A stretch of DNA of 64,000 nt. Source: Pseudomonas protegens (GTDB taxonomy: Bacteria; Pseudomonadota; Gammaproteobacteria; Pseudomonadales; Pseudomonadaceae). The stretch covers positions 6,232,501 through 6,296,500 of the forward strand of contig NZ_CP031396.1 in NCBI RefSeq assembly GCF_003363755.1, in the 5' to 3' direction. Positions 40,486 to 49,914 of this stretch are shown one piece after another (the stretch's first letter is position 1; each line of letters starts with the position of its first letter). A model generated the notes under the pieces. It worked only from the letters and a program-made list of their open reading frames with translations. It searched no databases and had not been told where the DNA came from. Both the position numbers and the translations under genes were made by a program.

Positions 40486-41526
40486 TCAGGTCCTGGCCTT
40501 CCACAGGCCGAACTTGCCCGCCAGATCCAGCTTGGGATCACGTACCCGGGTCAGGTTGATCGCGGCGCCGGACCAGCCGCCCTCCATCTCTTCACTCAGG
40601 TGGTATTTCAACAGGTTGTACTGGATCGCCGTCCCCCCCAGTTGCTGGTAGCCGATGCGTGAGGTCACCGCCTCCAGCAAGCTGGAAATCAGGTACTGCA
40701 GCGGCGTTTCGTAGGCCTTGATGGCGATGCCGTAGTCGAAGCTCTCAGCGTTGCTTTCGCGGAAGCAGGCAAAGAATTCCTGCTTGCTCATGCTGCTGGA
40801 CATGGCCGTGTTGTAGCTCTGGCGACAGGCTTCGAGGTCGGCAGCGCCGGGCCGGGGCAGGGCCAGGTGGTTGTTGAGGTTCTTCAGGGTCACACAGCCC
40901 TGGGTGGCGATGACCTCGGGCATCAGGGTCACGTCCAGTTCACCGGCACGGTCGGGGAGGTTGTGCCAGGTGTTCAGGCTGTTGCGCAGTTGCTCCAGGC
41001 TGGCGCCGGGATAGCCTCGATAGCCGTACACATACGCCGGCGGCAGCACCAGGCCCATGACCGAATTCATCTGCGAGACCGTCAGGTTCTGATAGTCGCG
41101 GTCATAGATGCGCGCGCTGTACTCGTCGAGGGAATGGCGCAGCACCGAGGGCTTGAGGTTGCGCACCGACTTGCCGTTCTCCAGGGCCTCGAACAGGCTC
41201 TTTTCGTTGAGCTGGGACTTGACCTCCACGGTGGCGATCACCCCTTCGATCAGGTACACGTCGGCCGAGCCGAAGGTGCGCAGCGTGGGGAAATCGTTGC
41301 GGTAGATGATCAGGTCGATCTGCTTGGAGATGCCGCCTTGGGCGTCGATGATCTGTCCGGCACCGATGCTGATGTTGCTCGGTAGAAAACGCTTGAGGAC
41401 GTCACGGATGAAACTCTCCCGGGCGTCGCCAAGGACCCCGGAGTGGCTGGCAATGGTGCTGCTGACGCTGAAACTGCTTTCCAGGACCCGGGCGATGGAT
41501 TTCGCCCATTTGCTGATGATTGCCAC
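40486..41526 (-). CDS. DUF6602 protein with a PD-(D/E)XK nuclease-like core
   Basis: A 346-residue protein. The first 110 residues carry the pattern of a restriction-endonuclease-like fold: E37 in GDARESFIRDVL, D71 in KQIDLIIYRN, and E101/K103 in ATVEVKSQL. These match the E...D...ExK catalytic set of PD-(D/E)XK nucleases. The remaining two thirds have no domain I recognise. The gene is only 17 bases downstream of alkC on the same strand, so it is probably co-transcribed. The nuclease reading is from motif geometry. An accessory role in DNA repair or in phage defence is inferred. Confidence 0.65.
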   Translation of the reverse strand: MAIISKWAKSIARVLESSFSVSSTIASHSGVLGDARESFIRDVLKRFLPSNISIGAGQIIDAQGGISKQIDLIIYRNDFPTLRTFGSADVYLIEGVIATVEVKSQLNEKSLFEALENGKSVRNLKPSVLRHSLDEYSARIYDRDYQNLTVSQMNSVMGLVLPPAYVYGYRGYPGASLEQLRNSLNTWHNLPDRAGELDVTLMPEVIATQGCVTLKNLNNHLALPRPGAADLEACRQSYNTAMSSSMSKQEFFACFRESNAESFDYGIAIKAYETPLQYLISSLLEAVTSRIGYQQLGGTAIQYNLLKYHLSEEMEGGWSGAAINLTRVRDPKLDLAGKFGLWKART

Positions 41527-41543
41527 GCGGTCTTCCTTGAATG

Positions 41544-42650
41544 TCAGGGGATGAGCAAGTCGAAATGGCTGGTGGCCAGGGGTTCGCCGTTGACCAGCAA
41601 CTGCACGCCATGGCGTCCGGGATAGTGACGGCGGGTGGTCAGTTCGCGGATCTGCTGGCTGCGGCCCAGGTCCACCCGGGCCAGGCCTTGCAGGGTGAAG
41701 GTCTTGAGCTTGAACACCTTGCGCGCCGTGGCGCCTGAAGCCTTGACGTAATCGATGGCGTAATCCACCACCAGGCGCTGGTGGCGGGGGCTGGTGGAGA
41801 CCAGGGTCAGGGACAGGTTGAGGCTGTCCCCCAGGCGCAATTGCCCGGGAGCCACCTGGAAGCGGCTGACCTCAACCTCGGGCCGGGCCCCGGCCCCGAT
41901 GATCGCCAGGGCCCGGCGGTCGCCCTGCTTGATCAGGCTGCGCAAGGCATGACGGGCGATCCAGGCACTGTGGGGTTGCTCCAGGGGCCAGCCTTCAAGG
42001 CGTTCCAGGACCCACTGCGGGTGCTCCTTGGTGATGTCGTTGAGGTGATTGGCCACGGATTTGCGCACGTACAGGCTGGGGTCGTTGCGCAGGCGTTCGA
42101 GGATCGGCGCCGCCAGCTGCGGGTCGGCTTGCAGCTGTTCCAGGCGAAACGACCAGGGCAGGCGCGGGCGGCTGCCCTCGCTGGCCAGGCGACGCACGTG
42201 TTCATCGCTGTCGGTGGCCCACTCCTGCAGGACGGCCAGCGTGCGCTGGCAGTCCTGGCGCAGAAAGTGGCGCACGGCGAACTCGGATGAACCAAACCCG
42301 GTGAAGTACTTCAGGGCTTGCATGGAGCGCTCGAAATCGTCCAGGCCGAAACTGGCCACGTAATGGGGCAGGAAGATGCACACGAAGCGGCTGTTCAGGC
42401 GCGGCGCCAGTTGGCGCAACAGCTCGAGGCTGGTGGCGTAGTCCAGGTCCAGCACCTGATGCAGGCTGTCGCTGACCCGGGCCAGGCGCTGCATCAGCGA
42501 CAACTGGGGCAGATCTTGGCTGGCCAGCTGCAAGAAGGCCTGGCGCTGGAAGTCTGGATACACCGCGTGCATCTGTTCGGCGATGTGTTCCAGGCGTTCC
42601 TGGTTGAAGATCTCCTTGAGGGCGGGAGCGTTCTGCTGGCTTGAGCTCAT
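41544..42650 (-). CDS. alkC: DNA-3-methyladenine glycosylase AlkC
   Basis: A 368-residue HEAT-like-repeat DNA glycosylase that removes N3-methyl adducts without base flipping. HEAT-like repeats run from about residue 10 to 240 (for example EWATDSDEHVRRLASEGSRP, RNDPSLYVRKSVANHLNDI, HPQWVLERLEGWP). The C-terminal 110 residues (SRFQVAPGQLRLGDSLNL onward, ending LATSHFDLLIP) form an Ig-like domain, as described for P. fluorescens AlkC. The start ATG is at 42650. It is followed after 17 bases by the DUF6602 gene. Confidence 0.88.
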   Translation of the reverse strand: MSSSQQNAPALKEIFNQERLEHIAEQMHAVYPDFQRQAFLQLASQDLPQLSLMQRLARVSDSLHQVLDLDYATSLELLRQLAPRLNSRFVCIFLPHYVASFGLDDFERSMQALKYFTGFGSSEFAVRHFLRQDCQRTLAVLQEWATDSDEHVRRLASEGSRPRLPWSFRLEQLQADPQLAAPILERLRNDPSLYVRKSVANHLNDITKEHPQWVLERLEGWPLEQPHSAWIARHALRSLIKQGDRRALAIIGAGARPEVEVSRFQVAPGQLRLGDSLNLSLTLVSTSPRHQRLVVDYAIDYVKASGATARKVFKLKTFTLQGLARVDLGRSQQIRELTTRRHYPGRHGVQLLVNGEPLATSHFDLLIP

Positions 42651-42808
42651 GGGGTGTATCCGTTCAGTGGCGAGGCGGCGTCCACTTTACACAACCGCTC
42701 CTGACAGAATCTGTCGGTAGTCGCTGGCCACCACCACAACCTGCCGTCCCCAGTCGCTGGTTGGCCAGCCAAGCAGTCCCTGGGGGCGAGGCAAGGTTCA
42801 GTGGCCTG

Positions 42809-42831
42809 TTCGCCAGCAAGCCGGCTCCCAC
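42809..42831 (+). repeat. Single REP element
   Basis: TTCGCCAGCAAGCCGGCTCCCAC carries the Pseudomonas REP core with two changes from the copies at 28332 and 40431. It lies in the 202-base gap between the alkC promoter and the convergent-side end of the antiporter gene. Confidence 0.7.
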
Positions 42832-42852
42832 GCGGTGTGGTCTGAAGCGCCG

Positions 42853-44676
42853 TCAGCGCATCGGCGGCAGCGGGCTCTCGATCTGCTCGTCCTGCTCGTC
42901 GGCGGCGAACAGTCGGGCCAGTTCGGCCCGGGCTTCCTGGGCGCTCTGCAGCACTTTGGCAGCGTCGTCGTAGACCGCGTGCTGGGCCGCCAGCAGTTGT
43001 TCGTCGTGCTGGGTGAAGCGCTGGATTCGCGAGTCGGCCTGGGCCTGGCTGAGCCCCAGGCCCACCAGGGTGCGGCGGCTCATTTCCAGGCTGGAGTAGT
43101 AGGTTTCCCGCACGGCCTGTGCCTCCAGGTCCATCAGCCGGTGCACGTGCTGGCGGTTGCGCGCCCGGGCGATGATCTTCAGGTGCGGGTAGAGTTTGCG
43201 CACTTGTTCGGCGGTCTTGATGTTGGTTTCCGGATCGTCGGTGGCGATGACGAAGTACTCCGCTGTACCGACCTTGGCCGCGCTGAGGATTTCCGGGCGC
43301 ATGGGGTCGCCGTAGAACACCGGCATGCCGCCAAAACTGCGGATCAGTTCGATGGTGTCCACCGAGGTGTCCAGGGCGACGAAGGGGATTTTCTGCGCCC
43401 GCAGGATACGCGCCACGATCTGCCCCATGCGGCCCATGCCGGCGATCACCACCCGCGGGCTGTCGGCATCGATCTGACGGTACTCGGCGGGCATTTCCAG
43501 GGGTTTGGCCTTGGGTTTGAGCCAGCGCGAGCAGGCCAGCAACAGCAACGGGGTCAGGGCCATGGACAGGGTAATGGTGAGCACCAGCAGGTCATGCAGG
43601 CGGGCCTCGAACAGGCCCTGGTCGCGACCGATCTTGAACACCACGAAGGCGAATTCACCGCCGGCCGCCAGCACCACGCCAAGGCGCACCGCGCTCTCGC
43701 GATTGAGCTCGCCGGCCAGCCGCCCGACCACAAACAGCAGCGGCAGCTTGAGGCCGATCAGCAGTAGGGTCAGGCCCAGCACCGCGATGGGCGCGCTGAG
43801 CAGCAGGCTGATATTGGCGCCCATGCCGACGCTGATGAAGAACAGCCCCAGCAGCAGGCCCTTGAAGGGTTCGATCTGCGCTTCCAGCTCATGGCGGTAT
43901 TCCGAGTCCGCCAGCAGCAGGCCGGCAAGGAAGGCGCCCAGGGCCATGGACACGCCCACCAGATCCATCAGCCAGGCGGTGCCGATCACCACCAGCAGGG
44001 CGGTGGCGGTGGACACTTCCGGCAAGCGGGTGCGGGCCACGATGCGAAACACCGGGCGCAGCAGATAACGCCCGCCCACCACCACCACGGCGATGCTGCC
44101 CAGCACTTGCAGGCCGTGACGCAGATCCTCGGCGCTGCTGGTGTGGTGATCGTTGCCCGCCAGCACCGGGACCATGGCGATCAGCGGAATGGCGGCGATG
44201 TCCTGGAACAGCAGGATGGCGAAGGCCATGCGCCCGTGGGGGCTGTTCAACTCCTTGCGTTCGGCCAGGCTTTGCAAGCCCAGGGCGGTGGATGACAGGG
44301 CCAGGCCCAGGCCCAGCACGATGGCGCTGTTCAGCGATTGGCCGAACAGAAACAGGGCCACCACGCCGATCACCGTGCCGGTCAACAACACCTGGGCCAG
44401 GCCAGCGCCGAACACCGCCTTGCGCATCACCCACAAGCGCTTGGGCGACAGCTCCAGGCCGATGATGAACAGCAACAGCACCACCCCCAGCTCGGAGATG
44501 TGACTGACGCTTTGCGGATTGCCCACCAGCCCCAGCACCGAGGGGCCGATCAGCACCCCGGCCAGCAGGTAGCCGAGCACGGCCCCCAGTTGCAGGCGCT
44601 TGGCCAGGGGCACGATGAGCACGGCGGCGCAGAGGAACACGACGGCGGCTTGTAGCAGGTTGCCTTCATGGGGCAT
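42853..44676 (-). CDS. Kef-type monovalent cation:proton antiporter (CPA2)
   Basis: A 607-residue membrane protein. About 12 helices form the Na+/H+ exchanger-type domain (residues 1-390, for example VLIGPSVLGLVGNP and SLAERKELNSPHGRMAFAIL). A TrkA-N nucleotide-binding domain follows (VVIAGMGRMGQIVARILRAQ). The combination is that of KefB/KefC and YbaL, potassium efflux systems that protect against electrophiles. The ATG at 44676 has GGAG upstream; the longer frame to 44832 lacks support. No ancillary KefF/KefG gene is next to it. Confidence 0.92.
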   Translation of the reverse strand: MPHEGNLLQAAVVFLCAAVLIVPLAKRLQLGAVLGYLLAGVLIGPSVLGLVGNPQSVSHISELGVVLLLFIIGLELSPKRLWVMRKAVFGAGLAQVLLTGTVIGVVALFLFGQSLNSAIVLGLGLALSSTALGLQSLAERKELNSPHGRMAFAILLFQDIAAIPLIAMVPVLAGNDHHTSSAEDLRHGLQVLGSIAVVVVGGRYLLRPVFRIVARTRLPEVSTATALLVVIGTAWLMDLVGVSMALGAFLAGLLLADSEYRHELEAQIEPFKGLLLGLFFISVGMGANISLLLSAPIAVLGLTLLLIGLKLPLLFVVGRLAGELNRESAVRLGVVLAAGGEFAFVVFKIGRDQGLFEARLHDLLVLTITLSMALTPLLLLACSRWLKPKAKPLEMPAEYRQIDADSPRVVIAGMGRMGQIVARILRAQKIPFVALDTSVDTIELIRSFGGMPVFYGDPMRPEILSAAKVGTAEYFVIATDDPETNIKTAEQVRKLYPHLKIIARARNRQHVHRLMDLEAQAVRETYYSSLEMSRRTLVGLGLSQAQADSRIQRFTQHDEQLLAAQHAVYDDAAKVLQSAQEARAELARLFAADEQDEQIESPLPPMR

Positions 44677-44866
44677 CGGGGGGACTCCAGGGAGAACGGG
44701 GCGCAGTGGATGATAAAGGCTCGCCGGTGACAAACAGCGGATGGCTGTTGCCAGTCTGCGCCCGGATAAAAACGGCGTGGATGTTCTGAGACTGGCGGTG
44801 CGCCCTGCAAGGCACGTCGGAGTAGGGGGCAAGCTGGAGGGGAGAGAAGCTGGAGGGGCGCGCCAG

Positions 44867-45757
44867 TCAGTGCGGCCACTGCTCCAGCAGGATCGCCACG
44901 AATTTTTCCGCCGCCGGCGACAGCGATGCGCCGCGTCGATACACCAGGCCCAGGGTGCGATTGACCACGGGGTCGGTCAGCGGAACGCTGACCAGGGTCG
45001 GGTGATCGGCGGCCGGCATGGCCAGGCTCGGCATCGCCGACACCCCGAGGCCGGCCTCCACCATGCCCAGCGACGTGGACAGGTGCTGCACCTCGTAGAA
45101 CCACTGGGGCCGCCAGCTCAAGCCGGACAGGGCGTGGTCCAGCAGCATGCGGTTGCCGCTCAGGCGACCGACGCCGATCAAGCGGTAGTCGCTCAGTTCC
45201 GACCAGGTCACCGAGCTGCGCTCGGCCAGTTCGTGGTCGCGCCGGCAGGCCAGGACAAAGGGCTCGTTGACCAGTGGCACGAACTCGATGTCCGGGTGCT
45301 GGCCGCTCATCATGTTGATGCCGAAGTCCGCTTCGCCGCGCAGCACCGCTTCAAGGCCCTCGTTGGCACTGAGGTCGAGCAGACGGATGCGGATTTTCGG
45401 GTAGCGCTGGTTGTACAGGCGAATCACCGACGGCAGAAAGTAGAAGGCCGCCGTGGGGATGCAGGCCAGGGTCACCTGACCGATCTGCCGTTCTGCCAGC
45501 TCACGGATGTTGAGGATCGAGTCGTCGAAGTCGTCCAGCAGGCGTCGGGCCTTGGGCAGAAAATCGCGACCGACGCTGGTCAGGCTGACCTTGCGCGTGG
45601 TGCGGTCGAGGAGGGCGGTGCCCAGCCCCTCTTCGAGCTTTTTCATGCGTCGGCTCAGGGCCGGTTGGGACAGGTGCAAGGCGTCGGCCGCTTCGTGAAA
45701 ACTCCCCAGTTCGGCGATTTTCACGAAAGATCTGATGTCCTGAAGCTCATATTCCAT
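44867..45757 (-). CDS. LysR-family regulator of the carboxylate locus
   Basis: A 296-residue LysR protein with winged helix LQDIRSFVKIAELGSFHEAA and LSQPALSRRMKKLEEGLG. The effector domain begins GQVTLACIPTAAFYFLPSVI. It is transcribed away from the galD-like isomerase and three transport genes, and a T-N11-A box lies between them at 45815. I infer that it senses the imported carboxylate and controls that set. Confidence 0.92.
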   Translation of the reverse strand: MEYELQDIRSFVKIAELGSFHEAADALHLSQPALSRRMKKLEEGLGTALLDRTTRKVSLTSVGRDFLPKARRLLDDFDDSILNIRELAERQIGQVTLACIPTAAFYFLPSVIRLYNQRYPKIRIRLLDLSANEGLEAVLRGEADFGINMMSGQHPDIEFVPLVNEPFVLACRRDHELAERSSVTWSELSDYRLIGVGRLSGNRMLLDHALSGLSWRPQWFYEVQHLSTSLGMVEAGLGVSAMPSLAMPAADHPTLVSVPLTDPVVNRTLGLVYRRGASLSPAAEKFVAILLEQWPH

Positions 45758-45814
45758 GGGGGCTACTCAAGGCGGGAGTCGGGTGGGGCGCTGGCGGACA
45801 CGATATTTAACTCA

Positions 45815-45827
45815 TGCGCGAAACGCA
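45815..45827. promoter_or_regulatory. LysR T-N11-A box
   Basis: TGCG-CGAAA-CGCA is a 13-base inverted repeat of the exact T-N11-A form bound by LysR regulators. It lies 58 bases upstream of the LysR gene and 101 bases before the isomerase gene, in an AT-rich divergent promoter (45758-45927). Confidence 0.6.
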
Positions 45828-45927
45828 ATAATCTCTCTGATCTTTGCATTGGAAACACATTTTAATCCCTGACACTCTTGTGCCCAGAACATCAATTACC
45901 TCGATTGATCAACAAGAGTCAGTGTTC

Positions 45928-47010
45928 ATGCAACGAATTCCTTGTGTGTTGATGCGCGGCGGCACCTCCAAAGGGCCGTTTTTTCTGGCCTGGGATCTGC
46001 CGGTGGCCGTGTCCGAGCGTGATGAGCTGTTGCTCAACCTGATGGGCTCCGGCCATGAGCTGGAAATCGACGGCATCGGCGGTGGCAGCCCGCAAACCAG
46101 CAAGGTGGCGATCGTCAGTCCTTCGCTGCACCCGGACGCCGATGTCGACTACCTGTTCGTCCAGGTCATGGTGTCCCAGCGGCGGGTCGATACCGCACCC
46201 AACTGCGGCAACATGCTCTGCGCTGTCGGGCCTTTCGCCATCGAGCAGGGGCTGGTCAAGGCCACGGGGGCTCAGACCCAGGTGCGGATCCGCAACCTCA
46301 ACACCGGCACCCTGGTCCATGCCCAGGTCCAGACCCCCGATGGCAAGGTCAGCTACGAAGGCGATACCACCATTGACGGCGTGCCGGGCAGCGCGGCGCC
46401 GGTGGCCCTGACCTTTCTCGATGCTGCCGGGAGCAAGACCGGCCAGTTGTTCCCCACCGGCCAGCCCCAGGATTTGATCGACGGCATTGCCGTGACCTGC
46501 ATCGACATGGCCATGCCCATGGTGCTGGTGCAGGCGGCCTGCCTGGGCAAGCGCGGCGATGAAAGCCCCGCCGAACTGGACGCCGATGCGGACTTTCTCC
46601 AGCGTCTGGAAAGCCTGCGGGTGAAGGCCGGCCTGGCCATGGGCCTGGGGGATGTCAGCGACAAGGTGATTCCCAAGCCGGTGCTGGTGTCCCCGGCCCG
46701 GGCGGGGGGCACCCTGGCGGTGCGCTATTTCATGCCTCACAACTGCCATCGGGCCCTGGCCATCACCGGCTCCATCGGCCTAGCTACCGCCTGTGTCACC
46801 GCCGGCAGCGTGGTGGCCGAGATGCTCGGCGGGATCAGTGAACCGCGTCTGCATCAGGTTCGAATCGAACACCCCAGTGGGGCGATAGATGTCGTATTGT
46901 CCTACAGCGGAACCAGCCCCGAGACCATCCGCGCCTCGGTGGTCCGCACCGCTCGCCGATTGTTTTCCGGGTATGTCTACGCGCCTGCTGCACAACGTCT
47001 AGCCGGTTAG
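45928..47010 (+). CDS. galD: GalD-like 4-oxalomesaconate tautomerase (PrpF family)
   Basis: A 360-residue isomerase of the PrpF/DAP-epimerase-like fold. IPCVLMRGGTSKGPFFLAWD at the start, EIDGIGGGSPQTSKVAIVS, the NCGNMLCAVGPFAIEQGL Cys motif and IEHPSGAIDV near the end correspond closely to P. putida GalD, which tautomerises 4-oxalomesaconate in gallate catabolism. The ATG at 45928 is chosen; earlier in-frame codons lie in the promoter. The other gallate genes are absent and the neighbours are di- and tricarboxylate carriers. An aconitate-type isomerase is therefore an alternative. Confidence 0.8.
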   Translation: MQRIPCVLMRGGTSKGPFFLAWDLPVAVSERDELLLNLMGSGHELEIDGIGGGSPQTSKVAIVSPSLHPDADVDYLFVQVMVSQRRVDTAPNCGNMLCAVGPFAIEQGLVKATGAQTQVRIRNLNTGTLVHAQVQTPDGKVSYEGDTTIDGVPGSAAPVALTFLDAAGSKTGQLFPTGQPQDLIDGIAVTCIDMAMPMVLVQAACLGKRGDESPAELDADADFLQRLESLRVKAGLAMGLGDVSDKVIPKPVLVSPARAGGTLAVRYFMPHNCHRALAITGSIGLATACVTAGSVVAEMLGGISEPRLHQVRIEHPSGAIDVVLSYSGTSPETIRASVVRTARRLFSGYVYAPAAQRLAG

Positions 47011-47065
47011 TCGACGCGCTGTCGATCCTGGTTGCATCAGAACAATTCTAAAAATGGGTGATGCC

Positions 47066-48379
47066 ATGAAAGTTGTTAAATCGCTCTACTTCCAGATCCT
47101 CTGCGCGGTGTGCCTCGGGGTACTGGTGGGGCACTTCTGGGCCCAGCAAGCCATTGCCTTGAAGCCGCTGGGCGACGCCTTCATCAAGCTGATCAAAATG
47201 ATGATCGCTCCCGTGGTGTTCTGCACCATCGTCACCGGCATCGCCGGCATGAGCGACAAGCGTTCCCTGGGGCGGCTGCTGAGCAAGACCATGCTGCTGT
47301 TCCTGGGCCTGACGCTGATCAGCCTGTGCATCGGCCTGGCGGCGGTCTACCTGTTCCAGCCCGGCGCGGGGATGAACATCGACCCCACCCGGCTGAACAC
47401 CCAGGGCCTGTCCCAGTACACCGAGTCGGCGGCCAAGCTGGGGGTGGTGGAATTCTTCATGCACATCATCCCCGAGACCTTCATCGGCGCCTTCAACAAG
47501 GGCGAGGTGCTGCCGGTGCTGTTTATCGCGGTGCTGTGCGGGTTTGCCCTGTCGTCCCTGGGCGAGCGCGGCAAGCCGGTGCTGGAGGTGCTGGAGTCGG
47601 CCTCGCAGATGGTGTTCAAGATTTTTTCCTACCTGATGCGTTTTGCCCCCGTCGGCGCCTTCGGGGCCCTGGCCTTTACCGTGGGCCAGTACGGCATCAC
47701 CTCCCTGGGCGCCCTGGCCAAACTGATCATGACCCTGTATGTCGCCTGCGGCTTCTTTGTCTGCGTGGTCCTGGGGGGCATTTGCCGGGCCAACGGCTTC
47801 AGCCTGTGGAAGCTGCTGCGCTACCTGCGCGAAGAGTTCCTGGTGGTGCTTGGCACCTCGTCCACGGAGCCGGTGATGCCGCGCATGCTGGAAAAACTCC
47901 AGGCCCTGGGCTGCCGCAAGAGCGTGGTGGGGCTGGTGCTGCCTACCGGCTATTCGTTCAATCTCGACGGTACGGCGATCTACCTGTCCCTGGCGGCGAT
48001 CTTCATTGCCCAGGCGTGCAACATCGAGCTGAGCGCCGGCCAGATCGTCACCATGCTGGCGATCATGCTGCTGTCGTCCAAGGGCGCTGCCGGAGTGACC
48101 GGCAGCGGTTTCGTGGCCCTGGCCTCGACCCTGACGGTGATTCATGACATCCCCCTGGCCGGCCTGGCGTTGCTGATCGGCATCGACCGCTTCATGTCCG
48201 AGGCCCGGGCCTTGACCAGCCTGGCCAGCAACGCCGTGGCAACCGTGGTGATCGCCATTTCGGAGCAGGCCTGCGACCGCCAGGTGCTGTTGCGCACGCT
48301 CGATGGCCAGCCTCTTGCGGCCCAGGCCGCTGCTGCCGACGACACCCCGGCGAGCGCGCTGGCGAACAAGCTCGGCTAG
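47066..48379 (+). CDS. Dicarboxylate/amino acid:cation symporter (DctA-like)
   Basis: A 437-residue membrane protein of the DAACS family. Features are FIKLIKMMIAPVVFCTIVTG in the first half, the substrate-site hairpin LVVLGTSSTEPVMPRMLEKL, the cation-binding LPTGYSFNLDGTAIYLSLA and SSKGAAGVTGSGFVALASTL. It imports C4-dicarboxylates with sodium or protons in DctA. ATG 47066 gives the normal MKVVKSLYFQ start; ATG 47054 is possible. The gene follows galD by 55 bases and probably supplies or balances its substrate. Confidence 0.9.
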   Translation: MKVVKSLYFQILCAVCLGVLVGHFWAQQAIALKPLGDAFIKLIKMMIAPVVFCTIVTGIAGMSDKRSLGRLLSKTMLLFLGLTLISLCIGLAAVYLFQPGAGMNIDPTRLNTQGLSQYTESAAKLGVVEFFMHIIPETFIGAFNKGEVLPVLFIAVLCGFALSSLGERGKPVLEVLESASQMVFKIFSYLMRFAPVGAFGALAFTVGQYGITSLGALAKLIMTLYVACGFFVCVVLGGICRANGFSLWKLLRYLREEFLVVLGTSSTEPVMPRMLEKLQALGCRKSVVGLVLPTGYSFNLDGTAIYLSLAAIFIAQACNIELSAGQIVTMLAIMLLSSKGAAGVTGSGFVALASTLTVIHDIPLAGLALLIGIDRFMSEARALTSLASNAVATVVIAISEQACDRQVLLRTLDGQPLAAQAAAADDTPASALANKLG

Positions 48380-48518
48380 ACCTCCCAGGCCGCACCGCTT
48401 TACCCCAAGTACCGACTCAACACCTGTGCCGGGCGCCCTTGATCGGGGCGTCCGGTGCTCGGGTGGCCGTGCGCCCGCGCGTCGGCCACGCTCATCATAA
48501 AAACAAGAGAATCGACTT

Positions 48519-49823
48519 ATGCTCGCTTTACTCGGCCTCGCCATGGTGGTGGTCTTCACCTTCCTGATCATGACCAAGCGCCTGTCGCCCATCGTGGCGT
48601 TGACGCTGGTGCCCATCGTCTTCGCGGTGCTCGGCGGGTTTGCCGGCACCACCGGCAAGATGATGCTCGACGGCCTGAAAATGGTCGCGCCGTCGGCGGC
48701 GCTGTTGCTGTTCGCCATTCTGTTCTTCGGCTTGATGATCGATTCGGGGCTGTTCGACCCGCTGATCCGCAAGATTCTCAAGCGGGTCAATGGCGATCCG
48801 ACCAAGATCGCCATCGGCACCGCGCTGCTGTCGCTGGTGGTGGCCCTGGACGGTGACGGCACCACCACCTACATGATCACCTGCGCGGCCATGCTGCCGC
48901 TGTACAAGCGCATTGGCATGAACCCGATGATCCTCGCCACCATCTCCATGCTGTCGTTGAGCATCATGAGCGGCATGACCCCCTGGGGCGGGCCGGCAAC
49001 GCGGGCCATCGCCGCCCTGGGCCTGGATGCCGGCGAGTACTTCGTGCCGCTGTTGCCGACCATGATCGGTGGCGCCGCCTGGGTGGTGTTCACCGCCTAC
49101 CTGCTGGGCCGGGCCGAGCGCAAGCGCATCGGCAATACCCAGCTGCAAAGCGGCGGTGGCGACTGCTACATCCAGGCGATTCTCGAAGACACGCCGCACA
49201 AGCGGCCCAAGCTGGCCTACGTCAACCTGCTGCTGGTGGTGGCGGTGATGACCGCGCTGGTGCTGGGCCTGATGCACTCGGCGGTGCTGTTCCTGATCGG
49301 TTTTGTCCTGGCCTTGATGATCAACTACCCGCAGTTGGATATTCAGAAAGAGCGCATTCTTGCCCATTCAGGCAACGCCATGACTGTGGTGCTGCTGGTA
49401 TTCGCCGCTGGGATCTTCGCCGGCATTTTCTCCGGCACCAAGATGGTCGATGCCCTGGCTCAGACCCTGGTGGACTGGATTCCGCCCTCCTGGGGTCACC
49501 TGTTCCCGCTGGTGGTGGCGCTGACCAGCATGCCGTTGACCTTCGTGTTGTCCAACGACGCCTACTACTTCGGCGTGGTGCCGATCCTGGCCAACGCGGC
49601 GGCGGCCTATGGCATTTCTCCCCTGGAAATCGCCCGGGCCTCGATCCTCGGCCAGCCGGTGCACCTGATGAGCCCGCTGGTGGCCTCGACCTTGCTGCTG
49701 GTGGGCATGGTGGATCGCGACATCGGCGACTTCCAGAAAGCCACGGTGAAGTGGGCTGTGCTGACCTCCCTGGTCATTACCGCCCTGGCCTTGCTGACCG
49801 GGGCCCTGACCCTGTTCGTCTGA
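48519..49823 (+). CDS. CitMHS-family citrate/divalent-metal:proton symporter
   Basis: A 434-residue transporter with about 11 helices. LALLGLAMVVVFTFLIMTKR at the start and GDGTTTYMITCAAMLPLY plus PWGGPATRAIAALGLDAGE in the middle are the CitMHS signatures. The family imports citrate or related tricarboxylates as metal complexes with protons. It is third in the run isomerase, DctA, CitMHS, OprD, so the locus seems made for tricarboxylates. The 139-base gap before it has only an imperfect hairpin. Confidence 0.9.
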   Translation: MLALLGLAMVVVFTFLIMTKRLSPIVALTLVPIVFAVLGGFAGTTGKMMLDGLKMVAPSAALLLFAILFFGLMIDSGLFDPLIRKILKRVNGDPTKIAIGTALLSLVVALDGDGTTTYMITCAAMLPLYKRIGMNPMILATISMLSLSIMSGMTPWGGPATRAIAALGLDAGEYFVPLLPTMIGGAAWVVFTAYLLGRAERKRIGNTQLQSGGGDCYIQAILEDTPHKRPKLAYVNLLLVVAVMTALVLGLMHSAVLFLIGFVLALMINYPQLDIQKERILAHSGNAMTVVLLVFAAGIFAGIFSGTKMVDALAQTLVDWIPPSWGHLFPLVVALTSMPLTFVLSNDAYYFGVVPILANAAAAYGISPLEIARASILGQPVHLMSPLVASTLLLVGMVDRDIGDFQKATVKWAVLTSLVITALALLTGALTLFV

Positions 49824-49914
49824 TTGCCTCGAAACCCTCTTTTGTAGCCGGGCGCGCCTGCTGGCGGGGCGCTTGGCGAGCTGCGCCTTGAATAACAACA
49901 ACGAGAAGTACGAC

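Noticed and set aside
47048..48868. A 606-codon minus-strand open frame.
   Set aside because: It is antisense to the DctA-like and CitMHS genes, both of which have clear transporter signatures.
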